Assembly (NCBI GenBank): GCA_913061385.1
Contig: CAJXTM010000274.1
Coordinates: forward strand, 1-6,023
Source of the DNA: an uncultured Rhodopirellula sp.
GTDB lineage: Bacteria > Planctomycetota > Planctomycetia > Pirellulales > Pirellulaceae
Direction of reading: 5' to 3'
Length of the DNA: 6,023 bases
The notes below the pieces were generated by a model, which had not been told where the DNA came from, searched no databases, and worked only from the letters and a program-made list of their open reading frames with translations. Positions 1 through 6,023 of this stretch are shown here, piece by piece. The position numbers and the translations under genes were made by a program. The first letter of the stretch is position 1; each line of letters opens with the position of its first letter.

Positions 1-46
1 AGATCAGCCTCGGTCTCGTGGGCTCGGAGATGTGTATAAGAGACAG
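1..46. other. Nextera sequencing adapter (artefact), left end
   Basis: This is not genomic DNA. Bases 28-46 are the 19-base Tn5 mosaic end in the AGATGTG...GACAG orientation, and 13-46 are the complete Nextera read-2 adapter. Bases 5-12 (CAGCCTCG) match the reverse complement of Nextera i7 index N710, and bases 1-4 (AGAT) are the end of the P7 primer. The same 46 bases recur inverted at 5978-6023. Translating through the adapter gives the false N-terminus MGSEMCIRDR, a peptide often seen on proteins predicted from untrimmed assemblies. Confidence 0.98.
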
Positions 47-47
47 G

Positions 48-3000
48 TACTGGGCTGAGCACAGACCTAACGAAACTGCTTATATCTTTACCGATGTAGA
101 ATCCGTTGAGCAGCGGCTGACCTACGCACAACTGTGGGATGAGGTACGCGCACTTGCGGGCTATCTACAGGGGCGGTGTCGCGTGCGCAGCGGCGATCGC
201 GTATTGCTGGTTTATCCGCCGGGGCTTGACTTTGTCATCGGGTTTTATGCTTGCCATGCAGCGGGCGCGATTGCGGTGCCTGCATATCCGCCTCGTAGAA
301 ACCGTAAGGCGTCGCGGATTCGCTCGATTGTGGTGGATGCGGATGCACGCTGGGCACTGACCACGCAAGCGTTAGCGGAACAATTAACAGGAGATCGCCC
401 GCACGATGACCTGATAGGTGTTCAGTTAGTCGGAACAGATGATCCGGCGACCCGTGATGCAGATGCATGGCGTGCACCTAAGATAACCCCCAATACGTTA
501 GCGGTTTTGCAATACACTTCGGGATCCACTGGGTCACCCAAGGGTGTGATGCTCAATCACTCCAATCTGATCGCAAACAGCGAACTAATTTTGCATGGAT
601 TTGAGCCTCAGGTGGAAATATGCGGCATGAGCTGGTTGCCGACCTACCACGACATGGGACTTGTGGGTGGTCTGCTGATGCCGTTGTACATCGGGCGTAA
701 AAACGTTCTGACCAGTCCGATGACGTTTTTGCAGCGGCCGGTGCGATGGTTGCAGGGGATCACCAAATATGGCGTCACCATAAGCGGTGGTCCGAACTTT
801 GCATTTCAGCTTTGCGTTGACAAGATTCGTGACCATGAGCTCGAAGGACTCGATTTGTCGACATGGGAAATTGCGTTCAATGGGGCTGAGCCAATTAGGG
901 CTGCCACATTGAATTCATTTACCGAGAAGTTTGAAAAGTGTGGCTTTCGGAGATCTGCGTTCCTGCCGTGTTACGGGATGGCCGAGACAACTTTGATCGT
1001 CACTGGTGGGCCTGCGGAGACGCGTCCAGTGCTGACCTCGTTTGACCGTGCGGGATTAGACGAGAAAATTGGACGTCCTGTACAGGCTGATCATCCGAAC
1101 GCGAGGACGCTCGTCGGGTGTGGTACCGTTTTGCCCGATGAGAAGGTCATCATTGTTGATCCCAGCACCCGAGAGCTTCTGCCGAGTGACAGCATCGGCG
1201 AGATTTGGGTCCAAAGTCCTTCTGTGGGGCAGGGATACTATCAACGAAAAGATGCAACTCTTCGAACTTTTCATGCCACCACTATCGACGGAGATGGACC
1301 CTATCTGAGGACCGGCGACCTCGGTTTTATGTATGAGGGGCAGATCTACATTTCGGGTCGCGTCAAGGACATGATCATTGTCCGGGGCGTCAATCGTTAT
1401 CCTCAGGATATCGAAGAGACGGTAGAAAGCTCGAGCGAGGCGGTGCAGGCAGGATCGGTTGCGGCATTTGCGATGGACTATGAAGGACGTGAGCAATTGG
1501 TGATCGTTGCCGAGACGGTACGCCGGCGAGATATTGACGGAGATGGAAATCTGCAAAGAATCCGCAGAGCTGTGACTGCAGAGCACGACCTGCCGCCAGA
1601 CGCGGTCTATCTGGTGCGTAACAGTAGTGTTCCAAAAACGAGCAGCGGAAAGATTCAGCGGCATGCGTGTTTACACGCGGTGCGAGACGGTGATTTGAAA
1701 CTTGTGGCCAAATGGGTCCGTTGGGAAGAAAACAACGAAGCCCGGATGAACTTCGACGCTGCCCCGATGATGCAGGCCGCAGCTGCCGGTGGACGTTCAG
1801 TGGACGTCGATGTCAGCAACGTGAGTCCGGTTGTGATTGAGGCGATTAAGCATCATGTCCGTCGAGTTGCAGGTGAACGCGCTGTCGCATTGGAAGCCGG
1901 AACCAATATCGTGTTGGATCTTGGGCTCGATAGTCTCGAGCGATTGGAAATCGCAAGGAAACTTGAGAAAACGTTCGAGGGCAGATTCCCGGAGCAGGTT
2001 CTGGATGACATCGAAACGATTGGACAGACCGCACTGGCGATCGAGCGTTACCTTCCGCCAGGTGGGGAAGCTCGCGCGGCGGCGTTACTGCGGGGTGAGG
2101 TCGCTGATGCCGGGGTTGGTGCTACAGATGCCGATCAGGCGGCTGTCTCTACCCAAGTCGACGTCGAGCCGGAAGACAGTTTTGAGCAATTTGCGGAGTA
2201 CCGGCGTTTAAAAACAACGATGCGGCAAATGTTGATGACGGGGGTCCCCAATCCGTATTTCACGGTGCACGATGGGATCGTCGGGGAGCACACGGTCGTT
2301 GATGGCAATGAACTGATCAGCTTTGCGAGTTACAATTACCTTGGGCTAAGCGGGCACCCAGCGGTGATGAGTTGTGCCGCCGATGCGATTCATGAATATG
2401 GCACCAGTGTTTCGGCCAGTCGCCTTGTATCCGGTGAAAAGCCGATTCATGGTGAACTGGAGCAAGTGATCGCGGACTGGATTGGCGTGGAGCGGTCCAT
2501 CTTGATGGTCGGTGGGCATGCAACGAATGAAACCACCATCGGCCACTTGGTTGGTCCGGGTGACCTGATCATTCATGATTCGCTGGCTCACAACAGTATC
2601 GTCCAAGGGGCGTTGCTGTCGGGGGCACGACGCCGGCCTTTCCCGCACAACGACTATGAAGCTCTCGATCGGATGCTAACTGAGATTCGCTCTCAGTACC
2701 GTAGGGTGCTGATTGCCATCGAAGGCGTGTACAGCATGGACGGGGACTTTTCTGAAGTTCCCAAGTTCATTGAGGTGAAGAAACGGCATCGAAGCTTGTT
2801 GATGGTGGATGAGGCCCATAGTTTCGGCACGATGGGCGAAACTGGACGTGGAATGGCGGAGCATTTCGGGATTGATGCCAAGGATGTTGATATCTGGATG
2901 GGGACGCTGAGCAAATCAGCGGCGTCCTGTGGTGGATACATCGCAGGTTGCAATGAATTAATTGAGCTCCTGCGATACACCGCTCCCGGATTTGTCTTTA

Positions 3001-3398
3001 GCGTCGGTATGCCCCCCGGGCAAGTTGGGGCAGCATTAGCGGCCCTACGCACTCTGGACGCGGAACCAGAGCGGGTCGCTACTCTGAGGGCAAAGAGTGA
3101 GCTGTTTCTCAGTCTGTGCCGCGAGGCAGGCTTGGATACCGGTGACAGTGGGGGGACGCCAGTGATTCCCGTGATTACTGGGAATTCGATGGTCGCGTTG
3201 CGACTTTCACACCGGCTCAAGGGTGATGGTGTCAACGTGCAGCCAATTCTTTACCCCGCAGTGGATGAGTCAGCGGCGAGGTTGCGTTTTTTCATCACTA
3301 GCGAACACAGCGATGAGCAGATTCGCTTCACCGTTGATCGCACTGCAACGCACCTTGCGGAACTTGGGTTTGAATCCAGTCCTGTTTCTGCTCAATGA
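48..3398 (+). CDS. FAAL-ACP-alpha-oxoamine synthase fusion enzyme, 5'-truncated
   Basis: This 1116-residue fragment (residue 1 = Tyr codon at 48) has three enzymatic parts. Residues 1 to about 550 are a fatty acyl-AMP ligase. It shows the ATP-binding loop YTSGSTGSPKG (156-166), SWLPTYHDMG, SGGPNFAF, YGMAETT (309-315), the FAAL-type VGCG (356-359), RTGDLGF with Asp424, YPQDIE, and the C-terminal Lys535 in SSGKIQR. Residues about 595-670 are an acyl carrier protein with the phosphopantetheine serine at 629 in LGLDSL. After an Ala/Asp/Glu-rich linker (about 670-715), residues about 725-1105 are a PLP alpha-oxoamine synthase of the AONS/KBL/SPT family. It shows HDSLAHNS with His848, DEAHSFG with Asp921 and His924, and the PLP lysine at 956 in TLSKS. 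By family knowledge the ligase makes acyl-AMP from a free fatty acid, the ACP carries the acyl group, and the AOS condenses it with an amino acid, releasing CO2 and a long-chain aminoketone. Serine as co-substrate is only inferred. The true start and perhaps 15-25 residues are missing at the adapter junction. All visible catalytic residues are intact. Confidence 0.93.
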   Translation, partial: YWAEHRPNETAYIFTDVESVEQRLTYAQLWDEVRALAGYLQGRCRVRSGDRVLLVYPPGLDFVIGFYACHAAGAIAVPAYPPRRNRKASRIRSIVVDADARWALTTQALAEQLTGDRPHDDLIGVQLVGTDDPATRDADAWRAPKITPNTLAVLQYTSGSTGSPKGVMLNHSNLIANSELILHGFEPQVEICGMSWLPTYHDMGLVGGLLMPLYIGRKNVLTSPMTFLQRPVRWLQGITKYGVTISGGPNFAFQLCVDKIRDHELEGLDLSTWEIAFNGAEPIRAATLNSFTEKFEKCGFRRSAFLPCYGMAETTLIVTGGPAETRPVLTSFDRAGLDEKIGRPVQADHPNARTLVGCGTVLPDEKVIIVDPSTRELLPSDSIGEIWVQSPSVGQGYYQRKDATLRTFHATTIDGDGPYLRTGDLGFMYEGQIYISGRVKDMIIVRGVNRYPQDIEETVESSSEAVQAGSVAAFAMDYEGREQLVIVAETVRRRDIDGDGNLQRIRRAVTAEHDLPPDAVYLVRNSSVPKTSSGKIQRHACLHAVRDGDLKLVAKWVRWEENNEARMNFDAAPMMQAAAAGGRSVDVDVSNVSPVVIEAIKHHVRRVAGERAVALEAGTNIVLDLGLDSLERLEIARKLEKTFEGRFPEQVLDDIETIGQTALAIERYLPPGGEARAAALLRGEVADAGVGATDADQAAVSTQVDVEPEDSFEQFAEYRRLKTTMRQMLMTGVPNPYFTVHDGIVGEHTVVDGNELISFASYNYLGLSGHPAVMSCAADAIHEYGTSVSASRLVSGEKPIHGELEQVIADWIGVERSILMVGGHATNETTIGHLVGPGDLIIHDSLAHNSIVQGALLSGARRRPFPHNDYEALDRMLTEIRSQYRRVLIAIEGVYSMDGDFSEVPKFIEVKKRHRSLLMVDEAHSFGTMGETGRGMAEHFGIDAKDVDIWMGTLSKSAASCGGYIAGCNELIELLRYTAPGFVFSVGMPPGQVGAALAALRTLDAEPERVATLRAKSELFLSLCREAGLDTGDSGGTPVIPVITGNSMVALRLSHRLKGDGVNVQPILYPAVDESAARLRFFITSEHSDEQIRFTVDRTATHLAELGFESSPVSAQ

Positions 3399-3434
3399 AT
3401 TTGCGAAGTTAGCCCGCTTCAGTCATGATAGACC

Positions 3435-3462
3435 TTGCGACTTCTGGGGACTCCCTTAGAAT
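3435..3462 (+). promoter_or_regulatory. possible sigma-70-like promoter for the small gene
   Basis: TTGCGA (3435-3440, four of six matches to the -35 consensus) and TAGAAT (3457-3462, five of six to the -10) are separated by 16 bases. They lie in the gap between the fusion gene and the 60-residue gene, which would give a leader of roughly 85 bases. Planctomycete promoters are poorly characterised and a match this good can occur by chance. Read-through from the upstream gene is the alternative, since no clear terminator is visible between the two genes. Confidence 0.3.
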
Positions 3463-3543
3463 CGCAGCGAAGATGACCGGTGTGGAAAATTGTTTTCTGA
3501 GCACCTCATCGAGCGAAATACTTAGATCTGGCTTTATTCATTG

Positions 3544-3549
3544 AAGGAG
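3544..3549 (+). promoter_or_regulatory. Shine-Dalgarno that selects a TTG start
   Basis: AAGGAG sits 6 bases upstream of the TTG at 3556, a normal spacing. The in-frame TTG at 3541 lies at the 5' edge of this motif, so it could not use it. The ATG at 3551 is in another frame and stops after 15 codons. The site therefore supports 3556 as the start of the small gene. Confidence 0.65.
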
Positions 3550-3555
3550 AATGTC

Positions 3556-3738
3556 TTGCTTACTGAGTCAACTGTGGAGAGCATGTTTCGGGAATTAATT
3601 AACAACCCGAAGCGAGATGAAGAGACCTTCGACAAGGCAGAGGACCTTCTTGAGGAGGAGTTGAGGCCAGAGAGCCCACTTCGACACCGATTGAGCGTCG
3701 AACTCGAAGAGTTGCGTGCCTTGCTTGCCAAGGGTTAG
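3556..3738 (+). CDS. small acidic conserved-looking protein, function unknown
   Basis: This is a 60-residue protein beginning with TTG, chosen because AAGGAG lies 6 bases upstream. I do not recognise a named family. It has no signal peptide, membrane segment or cysteine. It carries 16 Asp/Glu against 9 Lys/Arg and reads as two or three short helices: a first helix with TVESMFREL, an acidic central helix with FDKAEDLLEEEL, a PESPLRH turn, and a leucine-rich final helix with VELEELRALL. This pattern fits a small cytosolic helical-hairpin protein, possibly one that binds a partner. The reading frame is plausible because it has a good ribosome binding site, ends 35 bases before a strong terminator, and has a coherent amphipathic pattern. 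It follows the fusion gene by 157 bases on the same strand, but a functional link is not shown. Confidence 0.7.
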   Translation: MLTESTVESMFRELINNPKRDEETFDKAEDLLEEELRPESPLRHRLSVELEELRALLAKG

Positions 3739-3773
3739 TTCAGTAGCGTTGGACATCGGTTCCGGCAGTCCAT

Positions 3774-3822
3774 AAACGAAAACAGCCCCGCAAAGATGTT
3801 CTTTGCGGGGCCGTTTTCGTTT
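3774..3822. terminator. bidirectional intrinsic terminator hairpin
   Basis: The left arm (3774-3796) and right arm (3800-3822) form a 23-base stem with a single A-C mismatch (3784 against 3812) around a TGT loop. The core is CCCCGCAAAGA paired with TCTTTGCGGGG. Both outer arms are AAACGAAAAC/GTTTTCGTTT, so each strand ends in a U-rich tract after the GC-rich core. It lies between convergent genes, 35 bases past the small + strand gene and 31 bases past the stop of the minus-strand barrel gene, and can terminate both. Confidence 0.92.
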
Positions 3823-3853
3823 AAATCAAATGTACTGCGAGCAGCTAGCCGGA

Positions 3854-5017
3854 TTAGTGGTTGAAGTTCAATCCGAACGTTGCACCGAACATGAAGACAC
3901 CTTGATCCTTCTTGCCACCGTCGAGCGTTCCGGGGGTTCCTTCGCCGCCTCGCCAGACACCTCTGCCGATTTGAATGGCTTGCATTCCAGTTCGCACTGA
4001 CAACATCTTGGTGACCTGATAACTGAGCTCAGCCCGAACATCATAGCCAAAGTAGAACTCCGAATTCTTTTTGAAGATCGCAGGAGATGCCTGAGTGGCC
4101 ATGAGCACTACCTCGCTGTCGACCCCGACGTCGTCATATTCCGTGTACTGCGAGACAGTCTGGAACTTTGAAGATTGCCAGTTTCCGCCGAAGAATGCTC
4201 GGAAGTCCGTGGACAACACGTAGCGATCGTGCGGCTTGAAGTAGCGGAATCCAAACTGACCACCGAACATATCATTGAGTGTGATATTCTTCTGTGTTGT
4301 CAGCGTCTCGAATGGTGGCTCAAGGGGTGGATCGATGATCGGTGGGTAAACGCTACTTTGGTAGTCGTTGAACGCGTTGACGTCTCTAAGCTTCATGTAG
4401 CGAAGACCGAGCAGTGGCTCCAAGATCCCACCGTAGTGGTATGGCGTCATTCGCCAAGTTTTATTCAGCTCGTAACCTTGGTACTTGAACACGTTCTGTG
4501 TTTCGCCGACGTTATAGAATCGGAAGTTGTAGCCGAGGTTATTACCTTCATCGAGTCGGACGGGGAATCCGAACGGTGGAGCGACGGGGTCAAAACCATC
4601 GGTAGGGTCGATATAGCGATTCAACCGTTCCTGTTTGAAAGTGTCAGCGGCGAAGACATCCAGTTTGGTCCAATTGAACATCCAACCGTGCTTCTCTCCT
4701 GGGAGCATGAAACCGATTTCGTAACGGTTTCCCCAACCGCCATCGAGCCTGTTCTCGCCTGTATCAGGTTTGAAGAGGTCGGGCCTGCCGGCATACAGAT
4801 TGAGCCGATCATAGGTAGCGAACCATCCGGTATGAGCCCGCTTTTCGGGCTTCATATCAGCGAGATCAAGATCATACACTGGTTCAAACCAGCGAAAATC
4901 TGGATCAAATTCGAAGGGGTCGACCACGTTTATGGGGTCTTTGGCGTCCGACATCGCAGCACCACCCAAAAGAGCGAGGGCCGCGAGCACACTTGAAGCC
5001 AGTTTCCTTACCGACAT
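3854..5017 (-). CDS. secreted outer-membrane beta-barrel protein, planctomycete type
   Basis: This 387-residue protein starts at ATG 5017. An in-frame GTG at 5029 would add four residues, but the ATG has GGTGG 8 bases upstream and gives a clean signal peptide: a basic VRK, a hydrophobic stretch to about residue 20, and probable cleavage after SDA near residue 25. The mature part has many short aromatic, alternating strands separated by polar loops, including GWFATYDRL, RYEIGFMLPG, GYNFRFYN, LEPLLGLRYM, GGQFGFRYF and FYFGYDVRAEL. It ends with FMFGATFGLNFNH, an aromatic final strand like the C-terminal signal read by the BAM machinery. These traits fit the outer-membrane beta-barrel proteins common in Rhodopirellula-like planctomycetes (BBP7-like), though I cannot assign the exact family. 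No catalytic motif is visible, so a porin or structural envelope role is inferred. It lies 280 bases downstream of tadA and probably has its own promoter. Confidence 0.82.
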   Translation of the reverse strand: MSVRKLASSVLAALALLGGAAMSDAKDPINVVDPFEFDPDFRWFEPVYDLDLADMKPEKRAHTGWFATYDRLNLYAGRPDLFKPDTGENRLDGGWGNRYEIGFMLPGEKHGWMFNWTKLDVFAADTFKQERLNRYIDPTDGFDPVAPPFGFPVRLDEGNNLGYNFRFYNVGETQNVFKYQGYELNKTWRMTPYHYGGILEPLLGLRYMKLRDVNAFNDYQSSVYPPIIDPPLEPPFETLTTQKNITLNDMFGGQFGFRYFKPHDRYVLSTDFRAFFGGNWQSSKFQTVSQYTEYDDVGVDSEVVLMATQASPAIFKKNSEFYFGYDVRAELSYQVTKMLSVRTGMQAIQIGRGVWRGGEGTPGTLDGGKKDQGVFMFGATFGLNFNH

Positions 5018-5297
5018 CGCTTGTTCCACCGTCTTGCAGTAAATTTCACGGTAGAGTCCGGCGTTGAACCGAGTTCTACCTCCCTACACACATCGCCATG
5101 GCAGGCGATTCCCGTGTGCCCCCGATCAAGACCCACTCCGGCACGGGGCGGAAAGCCTTATGCCTCAGTCTGTTTATTTCGGGTTGTGCGGATAGTATCG
5201 GCCGGTTTCGCTGGTGAGGGTTAGCTTCTTTGCAAGCTGCGGCATTAAAAGTCCGAGAATCTGCAGGACCGGCATAGCTTCACAATATCAAATGCTT
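5018..5297 (-). promoter_or_regulatory. intergenic leader region of the barrel gene
   Basis: These 280 bases lie between the tadA stop and the barrel-gene ATG. The region must hold any independent promoter of the barrel gene, but I see no convincing -35/-10 pair. TACTAT on the minus strand near 5195 resembles a -10 but has no -35 partner. No strong terminator follows tadA. The only structure that stands out is the hairpin at 5087-5118. I find no convincing coding sequence or tRNA. Confidence 0.4.
5087..5118 (-). other. imperfect hairpin in the leader of the barrel gene
   Basis: CACACATCGCC (5087-5097) pairs with GGCGAT (5104-5109) and GTGTG (5114-5118), with a 4-base bulge (5110-5113) and a 6-base loop. 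This gives 11 paired positions. It lies about 70-100 bases upstream of the start codon, so it would be in the 5' untranslated mRNA if transcription starts further upstream. It has no U-tract for termination. It could be an mRNA stability element, a binding site or chance. Confidence 0.3.
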
Positions 5298-5789
5298 TCA
5301 TTGCCGCTTCAGGGCACGTTTTGCACGGAAAAAGTCGGTTAAGATCTGCCCGCATGGTTCAGCGAGCACGCCACGAGTCACCAAGCACTGGTGATTCATG
5401 CGATCGTCTGCCAGCAATTCATAAAGGCTGCAGACGGCCCCTGCTTTCGGATCGGCGGCTCCAAAGACAACCCGCGGAATGCGACTTTGCAGGATTGCCC
5501 CCGCGCACATCACGCATGGTTCAAGCGTGACATACAGCGTGGTTTGCTCAAGCCGCCAGTCTGAAATAGCGGCCGCAGCTTGTGTGATCGCGATCATTTC
5601 AGCGTGCGCTGTCGGGTCGTGAAGCGATTCACGTTGATTCGATGCCGCAGCAATGATCTCACTATCGCGGATGATTACGGCGCCCACAGGCACTTCATCC
5701 GCGGTCAATGCCTCGTTTGCTTGCTCAAAGGCACGCATCATCCAGTGGTTATCAGCGTCAAGCAGCTCTTCCCGAAATCCTTCACTCAT
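5298..5789 (-). CDS. tadA: tRNA-specific adenosine deaminase TadA
   Basis: TadA deaminates adenosine-34 to inosine in the anticodon wobble position (tRNA-Arg-ACG in most bacteria), an essential cytosolic tRNA modification. The 163-residue product is close to the usual family length. It carries the complete zinc cytidine-deaminase-fold signature: His62 and the proton-shuttle Glu64 in TAHAE, then Cys92 and Cys95 in EPCVMC. The family blocks [37 protein letters not shown], the MNH motif and the C-terminal DFFR also match TadA rather than guanine or cytosine deaminases. The ATG at 5789 follows the stop of the upstream gene by 9 bases, with GAGAG about 6 bases before it, so the two are probably cotranscribed. 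No key residue is missing. Confidence 0.96.
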   Translation of the reverse strand: MSEGFREELLDADNHWMMRAFEQANEALTADEVPVGAVIIRDSEIIAAASNQRESLHDPTAHAEMIAITQAAAAISDWRLEQTTLYVTLEPCVMCAGAILQSRIPRVVFGAADPKAGAVCSLYELLADDRMNHQCLVTRGVLAEPCGQILTDFFRAKRALKRQ

Positions 5790-5798
5790 CCTTTGCTC

Positions 5799-5977
5799 TC
5801 ATTCCTTTGACTTGGCAGCTTCTTTTTCAGCAGCTTTGGTTTCTTCCGTCGTCAGTTTACGTATTCGGATGTTTCGAACTTCAGATTTGCACTGAAATGC
5901 GGCAACGCCCAGTGGAACACATTGATCCATTTCGTAGCGGATGTCGAACTCGTGCCCCTTTCGCAGCTGTTCTGCAG
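5799..5977 (-). CDS. C-terminal fragment of a probable DUF1080-type (concanavalin-like) protein
   Basis: Only the last 58 codons are present. The gene runs off the insert at the adapter junction, and the first full codon is at 5975. The readable part includes GHEFDIRYEMD, then PLGVAAFQ, then VRNIRIRKL. A GxxxLQ-like strand followed by a V/F-RNIRIRxL strand is the usual ending of DUF1080 (3-keto-disaccharide hydrolase/LamG-like) domains, which are very abundant in planctomycetes and often secreted. After it comes a charged tail of about 18 residues rich in Lys, Glu and Ala (KAAEKEAAKSKE), which may be disordered. The stop lies 9 bases from the tadA start, suggesting one transcript. With the active-site region missing, the assignment rests on the final strands only. 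Confidence 0.6.
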
Positions 5978-6023
5978 CTGTCTCTTATACACATCTCCGA
6001 GCCCACGAGACCGAGGCTGATCT
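5978..6023. other. Nextera sequencing adapter (artefact), right end
   Basis: This is the exact reverse complement of bases 1-46. The mosaic end CTGTCTCTTATACACATCT is at 5978-5996, the rest of the read-2 adapter runs to 6011, the i7 index CGAGGCTG (N710) is at 6012-6019, and the first four bases of the P7 complement (ATCT) end the contig. It marks where the genomic sequence stops, inside the DUF1080-like gene. Confidence 0.98.

Noticed and set aside
18..47. Apparent N-terminus MGSEMCIRDR of the fusion protein
   Set aside because: It is encoded by the Nextera adapter and mosaic end, not by the genome.
1287..1545. Direct repeat GACGGAGATGGA occurring twice in the ligase region
   Set aside because: Two copies of 12 bases both encode DGDG-type loops in different contexts; likely coincidence of codon use.
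1056..1664. 202-codon minus-strand frame inside the ligase domain
   Set aside because: It overlaps conserved FAAL motifs completely and encodes no recognisable fold; shadow frame.
2693..3235. 180-codon minus-strand frame inside the AOS domain
   Set aside because: It is antisense to the conserved PLP-binding region, low-complexity Ser/Arg/Pro-rich, with no start context worth noting.
3551..3598. ATG at 3551 as start of the small gene
   Set aside because: It is in a different frame and stops after 15 codons; the TTG at 3556 fits the Shine-Dalgarno spacing and opens the full frame.
4175..4996. Long + strand open frame (273 codons) opposite the barrel gene
   Set aside because: It is wholly antisense to a protein with a signal peptide and coherent barrel pattern, has no recognisable domain, and its composition is what a mirrored frame gives.
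5223..5238. AGCTT/AAGCT inverted repeat downstream of tadA
   Set aside because: The 5-base stem has no GC-rich core or U-tract, too weak for a terminator.
28..5996. Tn5-type 19-base ends in inverted orientation, resembling a transposon
   Set aside because: They are the engineered mosaic ends of the library kit, joined directly to index and P7 primer bases; no transposase gene lies between them.

Overview
The window is a short metagenome-style contig whose two ends are not biological. Bases 1-46 and 5978-6023 form a perfect inverted repeat made of the Nextera transposase mosaic end, the read-2 adapter, an 8-base i7 index and the first bases of the P7 primer. The genomic insert is therefore about 47-5977, and both end genes are cut by the library or assembly rather than by biology.

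The gene content suggests a planctomycete, most likely Pirellulaceae (Rhodopirellula-like), with moderate GC. The evidence is a 387-residue secreted beta-barrel protein of the style seen in that phylum, the C-terminal end of what looks like a DUF1080-type (concanavalin-like) protein, and a small acidic protein started by TTG. No marker gene fixes the taxonomy, so this is an inference.

Layout. On the + strand, 48-3398 is a very large 5'-truncated gene for a three-domain enzyme: fatty acyl-AMP ligase (FAAL), acyl carrier protein (ACP), and PLP-dependent alpha-oxoamine synthase (AOS). A gap of about 150 bases with a possible promoter leads to a 60-residue gene (3556-3738). A strong bidirectional terminator hairpin (3774-3822) separates these from the minus-strand block. 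Reading leftward, that block holds the end of the DUF1080-like gene (5977-5799), tadA (5789-5298, 9 bases after it), a 280-base intergenic stretch with a hairpin, and the outer-membrane beta-barrel gene (5017-3854).

The point of interest is the FAAL-ACP-AOS fusion. It holds in one chain the three activities needed to activate a free fatty acid, load it on a carrier and condense it decarboxylatively with an amino acid. The expected product is a long-chain alpha-aminoketone, such as a 3-keto-sphingoid base if the amino acid is serine. In Caulobacter the corresponding steps are carried out by separate acyl-ACP synthetase, dedicated ACP and serine palmitoyltransferase proteins. No other lipid or secondary-metabolite genes are visible here. 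The remaining genes are ordinary: a housekeeping tRNA deaminase, an envelope protein and a probable secreted or carbohydrate-related protein.
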